A stretch of 64,000 nt of DNA from Tubulanus polymorphus. Its lineage: Eukaryota; Nemertea; Palaeonemertea; Tubulaniformes; Tubulanidae. Below, piece after piece: positions 10,520-19,312 of the stretch (position 1 is its first letter; every line of letters begins with the position of its first letter). The position numbers and the translations under genes were made by a program. The notes under the pieces were generated by a model. That model was not told the DNA's origin, ran no database searches, and saw nothing but the letters and a program-made list of their open reading frames with translations. The stretch is taken from the NCBI RefSeq assembly GCF_964204645.1, contig NC_134034.1, positions 7,189,414-7,253,413 of the forward strand. The letters are read 5' to 3'.

Positions 10520-11187
10520 ATGGAGCCAAAACAATCACAAACTATCAATATTACAAATAACACTGGTGTTATAAATATATACTACAAGAAATGTTCTAAA
10601 TGTGAATTAAATCAATTAGCTATAACAGAATTTAGTAAGCGAAAGATTAGCAAAGATTGTTTTCAATATTGCTGCAAAACTTGTATTAAACTATATACCA
10701 AGCAATATCGAGCAGGTAATAGAGATCAATTTAATGATTATTTGACAGAATATATGAGAGGAAGATATAAAACAGATCTTAATTTTAAAATGAAACAATA
10801 TTTACGGTCTAGATTAACACAATTATTCATCAAAGAAACGCATTCAGAAACACTATCTAATTTGTTGGGTTGTTCAGATGAATTTCTCAAATCATGGATA
10901 ATATATCAATTCGATGATAAAATGAATATAAATAATTATGGAAATTATTTTCATATTGATCATGTGTTACCAATATCTAAATTTAACATGAAGAATGAAT
11001 ACAAAAAAAACTAATTTGGAATTGGAAGAATCTAAGACGTCTTGAAAAGAAAGAAAATAAAATTAAACATGACAAACTAGATTTACAGTTATATTTAAAA
11101 CAGTTAAGAAAGGCAAAGAAATTTATTGATCAATGGAATAATTATCCAAATAATGAACAATACGTTGAGTCTTTAATAAGTGGTTAA
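10520..11187 (+). pseudogene. HNH endonuclease with zinc-ribbon N-terminus, frameshifted
   Basis: Begins MEPKQSQTINITNN. Cys pairs (KKCSKCEL, then CCKTCIKLYTKQY) form a zinc-ribbon-like N-terminus; LLGCSDEFLKSWIIYQF is followed by YFHIDHVLPISKF, the HNH signature, at about residues 146-158. A frameshift in an eight-A run near 11005 separates it from the end of the domain (NWKNLRRLEKKENK), which runs to a stop at 11185-11187. This family of HNH proteins is common in large DNA viruses and mobile elements. It lies directly after the PolB tail in the slot that the SSB-like gene holds in the other copy. A homing or element-processing role is inference. Confidence 0.7.
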
Positions 11188-11431
11188 AGATAAATATATC
11201 TCAAATAAAAAATATTAAAAATTATATACCTTCAACTAGCCATTATTTCTATTATATTTCTTCAAAAATCTAATATTTCTTTTCAAAAAGAGAATACTTT
11301 AAATTTTGAATAGATTTGAATAGAAATTCTTTGACTTTAACTAACCTAGTCAATTTAGTATAAACCCAAAGAGATACTAGTATCATTTGAAGAAAACTTA
11401 TAATATTTTTCTTGCTTTTTTTCTAATATAA
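11188..11431. other. Intergenic A/T-rich spacer
   Basis: No ORF or repeat identified. The last 27 bases (T-runs then CTAATATAAATG) form the leader of the next gene. Confidence 0.4.
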
Positions 11432-12033
11432 ATGTCAAAGAAATCGAGTAAGAATATACCGATATTGGAAAAACATTAGATGATTTGGGCATTAGTGATA
11501 ATAAGGATATTCCAACCAAAATGGAAAATGATATTGATTGTAATATTGATTATGAATACTACTTATATTGTAAGCACCATCTTGAATTACTAATTGCCGG
11601 AGGGAAATCTAAGGATTTCTTGGGGAAAATTTTAACTTTTCAAGAACTAGACTCTATGAAACCAGATAAAGTAATAAAACATTTCAAAATATATGAAGAA
11701 GCTAGATTGGCCCGAATAAATGATTCTATTTCTGATGGTATTATAAAATGTTATTCTAAATTATGTAACCAGTTAATACCAATTGATGATAAAAATAAAT
11801 TATATAGTGATTTAAAAAATGACTACTTAGTTATGACTGAATTACGAAAATGGGTTGGATATGCTTCATTTCAATTAGGTGAAATAATGACATTGATTTC
11901 TACTGGAGTTATAACATTTTCTAACATCAAACCTATAGTATGTAAAGATAAAAGTAATTCAGAAGATGGTGCAATACGGCACCCACACTGTGATATTGAA
12001 TCAGAACAAAAATTAACTAAAATAAATGAGTGA
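11432..12033 (+). pseudogene. Conserved helical Polinton-like element protein, frameshifted
   Basis: Starts MSKKSSKNIPILEK at 11432; one missing base near 11475 shifts the frame, after which 182 codons (from GISDNKDIP) are open. The protein is helical and acidic with no catalytic motif (YCKHHLELLIAGGKSKDFLG; DYLVMTELRKWVGYASFQLG). I recognise similar proteins of about 200 residues upstream of the chromodomain integrase in related elements; their role is unknown to me. The stop overlaps the next ATG region (AAATGAGTGA), an arrangement of tight co-packing. Confidence 0.5.
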
Positions 12034-12388
12034 TAGTGTTAAGAAAAAGACTAGATCCGAGAAACAAATTAAATGGGCAAGGGAATTAGGTAAAAGATCT
12101 CCAGAATTAAAAAAAGCTAAGAAAAAGAAATTAACTGATATAAATGAATCACAGAAATTATCTGATATTAATTCAAATAACAATCAATCTGATTCTTCTA
12201 ATAGTGGAAGAAATAATTAATTATATATTACAATTGGGTTAATCACAATTATTATATTCTCCGGTGTAATATATAAATCTAAATTCAAATCTAATAATAA
12301 CGATTCTGATGATAAACCTATTATACAAGAAAATAAGTCAAATGATAAAATCATTGAAACTAAATCTAAATTATTATTTATGGATTAA
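12026..12388 (+). pseudogene. Small basic membrane-anchored element protein, one nonsense codon
   Basis: Begins MSDSVKKKTRSEKQ, a strongly basic segment (GKRSPELKKAKKKK), then a Ser/Asn-rich linker. An in-frame TAA at 12218-12220 interrupts it; the same frame continues with a clear membrane segment (LYITIGLITIIIFSGVIY) and a polar tail to 12388. Basic N-terminus plus a single TM near the middle is a recurring form just upstream of the integrase in such elements. Function unknown; it overlaps the preceding gene by 8 bases. Confidence 0.55.
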
Positions 12389-13285
12389 AATAAGATGAAA
12401 AAGAACAATATTTAAGAGATTTATATTATAACCCAGAGAGTGAAGTATCATATTCTAGCGTTTCAGAATTATGGGATAAAATTAAATCTGATAATGAAAA
12501 TATAAAATATAGTGAACTAAGATTATGGTTACAAAATCAACCAACATATTAATCCATAAGAAAATGGATAAGAATTATTTAACAAGAAAAGTTATGGTTT
12601 CATATATCGATCAACAATGGCAAGCAGATTTAATTGACATGAAGAACTTTGTACGAGTAGTAGAACGATGTAGAGTATTTTTCAACACATTCAGATAAAA
12701 AAGCATCTATTATAGAAAGATTTAATAAAACATTGAAATCTAGAATGTGGAAATATTTTACTGCTAATGAAACATATAAATATATCGATGTGTTAGATGA
12801 TTTAGTGAAAGGTTATAATAATTCTAAACATAGTTCTATAAATATGAAACCTATACAAGCTAGAAAAGAAGATAATTCAGAAATAGTATGGAATAATTTA
12901 TATGGAGCGTTTGTTATACATGATGTCGGAGAACCTAAATTTAAAATTGGACAACACGTTAGAATATCTAAATATCGAAAAACATTTTATAAAGGTTATA
13001 CTCCTAATCTTACTGAAGAAATATTCAAGATTAACAAAGATAATATTAACTAAACCTTTTGTTTATAAATTAGAAGATTTAAAAGATGAAGAAATATTAG
13101 GTTATTTCTATGAACAAGAATTATCGCTTGTACCGAACCCAGATGAAATAGAATACAAAATAGAAGAAGTATTGAAAACAAAAACTCTTAAAGGAAAAAA
13201 GTATTCTTTGGTGAAATATAAAGGGTATGATGATTAATTTAATGAATGGATTTTATCTAGTAAAATTAAAAGAATAAATGAATAA
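12380..13285 (+). pseudogene. Retroviral-type (rve) integrase with C-terminal chromodomain, catalytic core deleted
   Basis: The N-terminal part (YLRDLYYNPESEV, LWLQNQPTY) ends at a stop near 12551; another frame carries QQWQADLIDM, the first catalytic Asp. An internal deletion follows, and the next recognisable piece is SIIERFNKTLKSRMWKYF with the catalytic Glu. About 55-60 residues including the middle Asp are missing. A frameshift near 13035 leads to the C-terminal part with a chromodomain (YKIEEVLKTKTLKGKKYSLV, KYKGYDD), itself cut by a TAA at 13235-13237. The end overlaps the ATPase start by 8 bases. The family inserts Polinton-like DNA (compare F54H12.3 of C. elegans); this copy is inactive. 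The start is approximate. Confidence 0.85.
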
Positions 13286-13879
13286 AGATTTATTTATATT
13301 TGAACCGCATAATATGTTAGTTACTGGGGTAACCAACTGTGGTAAAACACATTTCATATTAGACAGATATATTATTGTTAGAAACTATTTATAAGAATCA
13401 TTTTGATAATATAATATTATTCTGTCCTACTTATGAAATGAATAAAACATATTATAGAGATATAGTTAAGATAAAAAAGTTTATTATATTAGATCCTAAA
13501 ACAGTAAAAGAAAATTTAGATAATTGTAAAAAAATAGCAATTGATATTTATAAAGGATCAAATACATTATTCATTATAGATGATTGCGCATTTACATGAT
13601 TCAAAAGTTAGAGAAAGAGAGTTATGTTATCTAGCTTTCTCTGGGAGACATTTTGGGATAACAACATGGGTTTTTAATCAAAAATATAATTCAATTGTTA
13701 AAGACTTTAGGGGGAATATAAGATTTCTAGTTTTGTTTTATAACAAAGATAGAAAATCTATGCTACAATCATTGGAAGAAAATCAAATTATACTTACTGA
13801 ATTACCTGATGAATATATGAATAAATTAAAGCATAGTAAAGGTTCAAAATTATTACTGAGGCTTAAATTTCCATATTGA
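13278..13879 (+). pseudogene. Packaging-type ATPase (FtsK/HerA-like) of Polinton-like element, frameshifted
   Basis: Starts MNKDLFIFEPHN; Walker A is GVTNCGKTH at about residues 17-25. A frameshift near 13360 leads to 13375-13599, which contains FDNIILFCPTYEMNKTY and Walker B TLFIIDDCAF. A second shift near 13590 leads to 13580-13879 with FSGRHFGITTWVFNQKYNSI, the sensor-like region typical of A32/Polinton packaging ATPases. Length of about 200 residues is usual for the short forms of this family. It would pump element DNA into capsids; with two frameshifts it is inactive. Confidence 0.8.
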
Positions 13880-14121
13880 TATAAGTTTATAAAATAAGGT
13901 ATTTTAAGCATTTATGTATTAGATACGTATTAGATACATATTAGATACATATTAGATACCTTAATACTTAAAACCCCCTTTTTTGAAATAAATATTATTT
14001 ATACAATTTTCAACCAATTTATTTTTATTTTTTCAACTAATATATGAATAAGTTTGAAAATAATAAAGGTTATTTATTATTACTGATGTTTCAATATAAA
14101 TTTCAAAAAAATAATATGATT
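13880..14121. other. Intergenic region between convergent genes
   Basis: Contains AAGGTATTTTAAG near 13896, an 11-bp direct repeat array, then CCTTAATACTTAAAA, which is roughly the inverse of the first motif. No ORF of interest. Confidence 0.45.
13916..13959 (+). repeat. Four tandem copies of an 11-bp unit
   Basis: RTATTAGATAC is repeated four times without spacers (two GTATTAGATAC, two ATATTAGATAC). It lies just downstream of the ATPase stop, between convergent genes, and is bracketed by weak inverted motifs. Confidence 0.85.
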
Positions 14122-14130
14122 TTACATATT

Positions 14131-14462
14131 TTATTCGAAATCTATTTCATGGTGCCCTTTTTCATTCTTACCTTTTACCACATAATTCTTCTAAATCTTC
14201 ACTTGATAATCTATGAAATCAATCTGGTAAATATGTTCTGAATTTATATGTATTTTCTTTTAATCCTTCTTATTCTAAGTGGATAACTAATCTACTACCA
14301 TATTTGTTAGTAACTGTATCAATATTTGTAATTAAATATTTCTTACGAATTGTTAATTCTGTTAACTTCTTAAATTTATAATCTACAGATTTTACATTTG
14401 TGATATCTTTAATTCTATCTAGAAATGATTTGTTGTTCTCACTGTGTACTTGTTTACTCTCC
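14131..14462 (-). pseudogene. Second copy of the SSB-like gene
   Basis: Similar to 5181-5535 along its whole length. The start codon is ACG instead of ATG (14460-14462). There is a TGA after TYLPD and a deletion near 14172 that removes the segment encoding GDFYFVY. The upstream flank is a hybrid: ACATATTTTTCATTAAAA resembles the SSB leader, and the following ATTTTAGAAGTT resembles the PolB leader, suggesting that polB was deleted between two similar leaders. Confidence 0.65.
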
Positions 14463-14525
14463 GTTTTAATGACATATTTTTCATTAAAAAATAAATTTTA
14501 GAAGTTATTAGATGAATATTTTAAG

Positions 14526-14677
14526 AGTAATAGGGAATAAGTTGTTCTAGATTAAAGGTTGAGAGGTTGAGTGAGTAGAAAATGAAAAATAAATTCGAGT
14601 GTGCGAGAATTTATTTTTCATTTTTTATGAACTCGACCTTTCGACCTTTGATCTAGAACAACTTATTCCCTATTACT
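14526..14677. repeat. Head-to-head terminal repeat hairpin
   Basis: The left arm AGTAATAGGGAATAAGTTGT is inverted at the right end (ACAACTTATTCCCTATTACT); the arms continue through an AAAGGTYGA motif to a central AAAATGAAAAATAAATTC / GAATTTATTTTTCATTTT stem. Arms are about 70 bp. Sequence inside the left arm boundary (ATTTTAAG) differs from that outside the right arm, as expected for two element ends joined tip to tip. Confidence 0.75.
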
Positions 14678-14681
14678 ATTG

Positions 14682-14987
14682 TGTTAGAAAATAAGTTTGA
14701 AAGTGTTGTATTTGTTGTTCTTTGATTAATCTGATTAACTGTATTAAACTGCAACATTTATATTTTCGTTGCCGACTTCACGGTGTGTTTATTACTATGA
14801 TCACATGATCACGTGAGTGTCACGGTATGCTGAATAGGGCTGAAACTGTTTTTGAAATACCGTTAGTATGAAAGAGACACGCAAGTTGTCACGACGTATC
14901 CTGTATATATAGCTGTAAATAAATATATTCTATCGTTGAAACTTGAGTCAGTTCCTCGTTCAATTGGACACCAAGGAATTCCCGACA
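14682..14987 (+). repeat. Candidate LTR of a BEL/Pao-type retroelement
   Basis: A 306-bp segment starts TGTTAGAAAA and ends GAATTCCCGACA. A TATA-like TGTATATATAG occurs near 14897 and AAATAAATA near 14915, as expected for a promoter and polyadenylation signal in an LTR. The integrase-like frame begins one base after its end. I could not find a partner LTR or a clear target duplication. Confidence 0.45.
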
Positions 14988-14988
14988 G

Positions 14989-15498
14989 TATATATCTGAT
15001 GATTCTGATATATTTGATAATTCTGATCCAGAGTTTCGTGTTGATAATGAGAAATTTGTGAAAAGATACAATCATTTGGATTCATTGATTACACAATTAC
15101 GGAATAGATGGAAAGGTGAATATGTGTTAAGTTAACGTGAGTTTCATCGTACTACGGGCCATAATTGTTGTGATATTAAGGTCGGTTCAGTAGTTCAAAT
15201 TCACGATAGCGATCCTCGTTTAAACTGGCGTCTAGGTGTAGTTACTGAATAACATCGAGGAAACGATGGCCACGTGAGATCCGCATCTCTAAAAACATCA
15301 ACCGGATCTACGAATAGAGCTATTAGTTGTTTGTATCCGTTAGAGGTTTGCGCGAAGGATCCGGTAATAAGTTCTTCAGTGAGTGATGTTCCAGTATCAA
15401 CACGTCCGAAGAGAGCTGCGGCAGTTGCAGCAGAAGCAAAAATTCGTCAACTTTCGCGCCGGGCGAAGCAGTCGGATGATGATTTCTTGCGCTCTTGA
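14989..15498 (+). pseudogene. C-terminal integrase region of a BEL/Pao-like retrotransposon
   Basis: One frame runs from 14989 to the TGA at 15496-15498 with two in-frame TAA codons (after GEYVLS and after GVVTE). RNRWKGEYVLS, REFHRTTGHN, VGSVVQIHDSDPRLNWRLGV and ISCLYPLEV match the DUF5641-type tail of BEL/Pao polyproteins, which lies after the rve core. The core, reverse transcriptase and gag are absent. Higher GC than the Polinton block to the left supports an unrelated origin. Confidence 0.7.
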
Positions 15499-15908
15499 AA
15501 TATTTATAATACTTGCTGTTTAAATCGAATTTAATTATCGTATGTATATCTGTATTTTCATTTGAGGTAAACTTGAATGATGTAAGAAAATGAAATTATT
15601 ATTAGGCCAGCCGTAGGCTGAGCCTATTACTATACAAATGGAGCGAATTTAAATGACATGGTTTCCACACAAAAGGCTCTTTTGCTTGCCAAGTGAGGGC
15701 ATATTCGAACAAATCACGTATTTAAGCGTAATCCATTCTCGGAATCGTAGCGAGCAGAATTTTGAAATAGGGTCTCATAAAAATGTTTTCTGCATTTTTC
15801 ACGAAAGTTAAATCGGGAAAATTTCAATTTTTATCAGCCAATCAGGAAGTTGTGTCTTCCCTGTGATTGGTTTATCTGAAAATATCAGCAGCTGTTCACG
15901 TGAATTAT
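15499..15908. other. Non-coding
   Basis: Moderate GC, no convincing ORF. Contains TTAGGCCAGCCGTAGGCTGAGCCTA, a short imperfect inverted motif near 15603, and CCAATCAGG/TGATTGG motifs shared with the repeat that follows. Confidence 0.35.
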
Positions 15909-16130
15909 CGCGATTTCATTACTGGCGCTTTTGCGCATGACGTCATGTATCAACACGCGACAATACTTCCGCGTTCGCTACGTGTTCGCTGATTGGCCCA
16001 TTTACTGGGAAATTCCACAGAAGCCTAATGTGGTTTGTTACAAGCGCTGTGATTGGCCCGACCCGATTCTGGCATGGTTTTAGCTTAGTGGGTTCGAATC
16101 CCTTGACGGGTGAAGATGATGGATCCTATC
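15909..16130 (+). repeat. Dispersed repeat family A, uninterrupted copy
   Basis: CATTACTGGCGCTTTTGCGC ATGACGTCAT, GTTTGTTACAAGCGCTGTGATTGG and TAGTGGGTTCGAATCCCTTG are shared with 25561-25799 plus 26414-26455. GGTTCGAATCC resembles a tRNA B box, so a tRNA-derived SINE ancestry is possible. This copy is the empty-site reference for the MITE insertion at 25800. Confidence 0.7.
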
Positions 16131-16421
16131 AATATCTATTGAAACAAATAAGTTTCCCGGTTGGGCAGCCGCGGATATCTACCGGAAGTGTTCCGGTTCG
16201 ATATTTCGAGGTTTCTTTGAATTTTGGAGTGATATTGAAGTCCGGTTAATACCAGCGGTAGATTGTGAAAACCCATTGCATGATATTTGTATTACTTAAT
16301 CAACGAAAAGCGTCGGGGCCGCGCCAGGAGTTTTCGTGATTCAAGTAGCGCAATAGCCTACTTCTTCGTGTTCGTCCACCTCAATTTTCACTCCGCCGAT
16401 CTCTGACACGGCTCTGTCCCC

Positions 16422-16620
16422 GTCGGCGCTGTGATGGCACTTTCGTACCACCAAAATTTTTTATTTCTATATCAGGGAGGTCTGGAGAATAAAAAAGTCA
16501 AAATTTGGATATCACATAGGCCTGATTTCATCGAATAAGTCGACCATGGTCGTTACGTTTCCGTACTTATTACCACCTAAAACCGTCTGAACAATTTTGT
16601 CACAACCAACATTTCGTTTA
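16422..16620 (+). repeat. Diverged partial copy of the MULE-like MITE
   Basis: GGCGCTGTGATGGCACTTTCGTACC, CAGGGAGGTCTGGAGA and ATTACCACCTAAAACCGTCTGAA align with the left half of the MITEs at 25800 and 39644. The right half is not recognisable. Confidence 0.55.
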
Positions 16621-17014
16621 CAGAAATCAGGTGTTCACGTGAATCCGCGGTATCGTCTACTGTTTTACTTTCGGGTTTTATTTTAAGATTTAAAATTGTA
16701 TTTCAAGATCGATTTCTATGAAGTCTTTAGTTGATTTGGTGTTTGGGAGGAATTTTTATTTGCTCTACAGAAAATTCATCCTTGACAATTGCGCAAGGTT
16801 CGCGAAAAAAAGGTTTTACCAAAGATCGGGTGTATGACCTTGATATGCTAATTAGCCATGTGCCCGAATTGCAAATTCAATCAAATTTTATTCTGCCAAA
16901 AAATGTTAAATACAATTCGCTTTCCGAGAGTTAATGGTATGCTGCATGGAACAAAGTTGTTTTGAGATGGGTCTTGAAGCTATTGAGGTCGAGAGATAAC
17001 CATCTAGATAGTTC

Positions 17015-17720
17015 GTGAGAGTTCCAAAGTTTTGAAGACGCTTCAACGTAATGTCTTGATATTTGTTTTATACGTGTATCTACCCTAGACACATCTTCAG
17101 GCCAAAAACTGGCCCTGTCAGATTCAAGATGGCCGACTGGCAGCCATTGTTGTTCGCCAAAATCAGCACTTTTTACACATTTTTGAAGTTTTCGAGGGAA
17201 ATTTTGAAGACACTTTTATCAATAACCTTGATCATTCGTATATATTTGTATCCCCCGAGGGCCCATCGGCATGAGACAAATTGAGTCGATCGGACTCAAG
17301 ATGGCCGTACTGTGACCGTTTTTGTTCCCAAAAATGTCAATTTTGGCCTGAATTCTGAGTACCGTAGCTTTCTAATGGTGCGCCATGTTTGATTGCAATT
17401 TGTAATGGGTATTCTTTGGAAAGGGATCTTTTATATCCGAGAGGGTATTTTTGACCAGGCAATTATGACGCACTTGGCAGCCATCTTGGGGTCATCAGTA
17501 CTCATTCGTAGGTGGAAAAAAAGTTTTTCCACATCATAATTGATACTTAAGCATATTTTGCTACTATAATCAATTGGAAAGTTGTAGCTCATGACATGTT
17601 CTATGATCGAGGTGAGTTTCAAGCTCATTGGTTTTTTTATGGCCACCAGGGGGCGTTGAACAATACAATAACTTAGTATTTCTATATTACATTCGTTCCT
17701 GCTGTCTGTGTTAACACACG
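17015..17720 (+). repeat. Dispersed repeat family B, copy 1
   Basis: Shares GTATCTACCCTAGACACATCTTCAG, AAAACTGGCCCTGTCAG, AAGATGGCCGACTGGCAGCC and CCACCAGGGGGCGTTGAA with copies at 45721, 48192 and 50862. No coding capacity seen. This copy lacks the family's CCCACTTGGGACTTTAGTCC head. Confidence 0.75.
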
Positions 17721-18100
17721 ATTTTACTATGTAAATGATATTGAGCAGGGAGTGTATATTGATAAATATAACCCACAGATTACATCATTTATAAAAAGCA
17801 AATCTGACAGGCTGGCCATTGTGCCCCTTGGGGCTCTTGTATCAAATTTGTTGGGATTTATATATTTTGCGGCGGGAGAAATGTTAAATACTGTAAGCAA
17901 GCTTACCTGTATATCCTGTTGTTACCTTTTATGGTCGAGTTAGTACACGGTTTATTACTCACATTATTTGTACCTTATAAATACAGCATTGGGAATAAAT
18001 TCTATGTGATTTTTGTATCTGCGATATACGAGTGCGTATTATAAGTCTTTGGTGCGCCCGTTTGAGGGCCCGATCGTCGCATAGTTTTCTACAATATGTT
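17721..18100. other. Non-coding
   Basis: No feature recognised. A 63-codon ORF at 17752 has no family resemblance. Confidence 0.3.
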
Positions 18101-18109
18101 TCATATTTA

Positions 18110-18310
18110 TTTCCTATCAATCCTTCAAATTCTAAGTGAATAACTAGTTTATTACCATATCTATTAGTAATTGTTTCAATTTTTTAAATTAAATATATCT
18201 TATGCAATGTTAATTCTGTTAACTTTTTGAATTTATAATCTACAGATTTTGACATTTGTAGTCTCTATGATTCTAGTTAGGAATTCACTGTGTATTTGTT
18301 TACTCTCCAT
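18110..18310 (-). pseudogene. Third, isolated copy of the SSB-like gene
   Basis: Reads TTTACTCTCCATTTATTATACC at its start side, matching the start of the gene at 5535, followed by the same stretch down to the equivalent of 5330. It carries small indels and an internal deletion (near 18275). It lies 3.4 kb beyond the main block and outside any other recognisable Polinton gene, so it is a separate fragment. Confidence 0.65.
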
Positions 18311-18330
18311 TTATTATACCTATTTTTTAT

Positions 18331-18434
18331 TAGGTCTTCTGTTACATCACAGAAAACCCTATTGAGATTCGCGTGTTTCTTATTATTATTAGGGTTTCTG
18401 CTGCCTTCGCAGAAACCCTATTGTATTCCTGCTG

Positions 18435-18477
<43 letters not shown>

Positions 18478-18522
18478 GGGTTTCTCCTACCTTCGCAGAA
18501 ACCCTATTGTATTCCTGCTGAT

Positions 18523-18560
<38 letters not shown>
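18331..18560. repeat. ATT-repeat array carrying small hairpin modules
   Basis: The 29-bp hairpin AGGGTTTCTGCTGCCTTCGC AGAAACCCT occurs at 18391-18419 and 18477-18505, with a diverged copy at about 18336-18361. Each is followed by ATTGTATTCCTGCTG and then (ATT)n. Another copy lies at 55199-55227. This looks like a foldback module embedded in, or spreading with, ATT microsatellite. Confidence 0.7.
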
Positions 18561-18568
<8 letters not shown>

Positions 18569-18672
18569 TAATACTAAATTTATAAGTAATGTCTGTATAT
18601 ATTTATTTGCGCACACCTATACACTGTGTTTCATCAACCAGTTGATGTTGACAGATATTGGAAGAAGAAGAA
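18530..18672 (+). mobile_element. 3' tail of a CR1/Jockey-type LINE
   Basis: From ATATTAATACTA to GGAAGAAGAAGAA it matches almost base for base the 3' end of the LINE at 39858-44628, including the preceding (ATT)n. Only the 3' end is present, typical of 5' truncation. Confidence 0.75.
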
Positions 18673-18673
18673 T

Positions 18674-19312
18674 CCAAAAACAATCGGATCCACTCGCTCG
18701 TAATGAATGATTGGCTTCCGTTTATATAATTTATTGATCTTCTACTTCACATCTTAATCTTCTACTACACATGAACATTACTTCACATAATTTTCTTCTT
18801 TTCCTGACCATTAATACAGAGGACGATGATTTGTTTGCGGGCCGCCGTAGGTGGCCCGCAAACAAATCATCGTGCCACCTTTGAAATCTTCAATTTATAA
18901 TAGTTTGAATACGGGGTGATTGCCACTTGGGTTGTGACAATATTACTCCTAGTTTCGCTTATTCGATGAGAAGCCATTTTAACCTGGAAGTAACTGATAT
19001 TGACATGTTTGACATGCATCGAAAATGTAAAATGGAGGATGGGATCAACCGGTCTCTAACTGAAGGTAGAGACCGGCAACCAGTCTACGGATTATCCGGA
19101 TATTGTCACAACCCAAGTGGCAATCACCCCGTATTCAAACTATTATAAATTGAAGATTTCAAAGGTGGCACGATGATTTGTTTGCGGCAAACAAATCATC
19201 GTTCTCTCCAGGAAAAGAAGAAAAATAATTCATATGAAGTAGAAGATTAAAAAAATTATATAAACGGAAGCCAAATCATTCATTACGAGCGGGTGGATCC
19301 GATTGTTTTTTG
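18674..19312. mobile_element. Foldback (long inverted repeat) element
   Basis: The arm 18674-18943 is inverted at 19100-19312 (CCAAAAACAATCGGATCC versus GGATCCGATTGTTTTTTG at the tips; GTTGTGACAATAT versus ATATTGTCACAAC at the inner ends). Each arm carries its own hairpin on ACGATGATTTGTTTGCGG. The roughly 155-bp centre has no coding capacity. It starts directly after the LINE tail. Confidence 0.8.

Noticed and set aside
14682-15498. A complete BEL/Pao provirus
   Set aside because: Only an LTR-like segment and the integrase tail are visible; no gag, RT or second LTR.
16085-16110. GGTTCGAATCC as a tRNA gene B box
   Set aside because: No acceptor stem or correctly spaced A box; the sequence is part of a dispersed repeat, so at most a SINE remnant.
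18331-18560. Repeated hairpins as a CRISPR array
   Set aside because: Spacing is microsatellite, not unique spacers, and the genome is eukaryotic.
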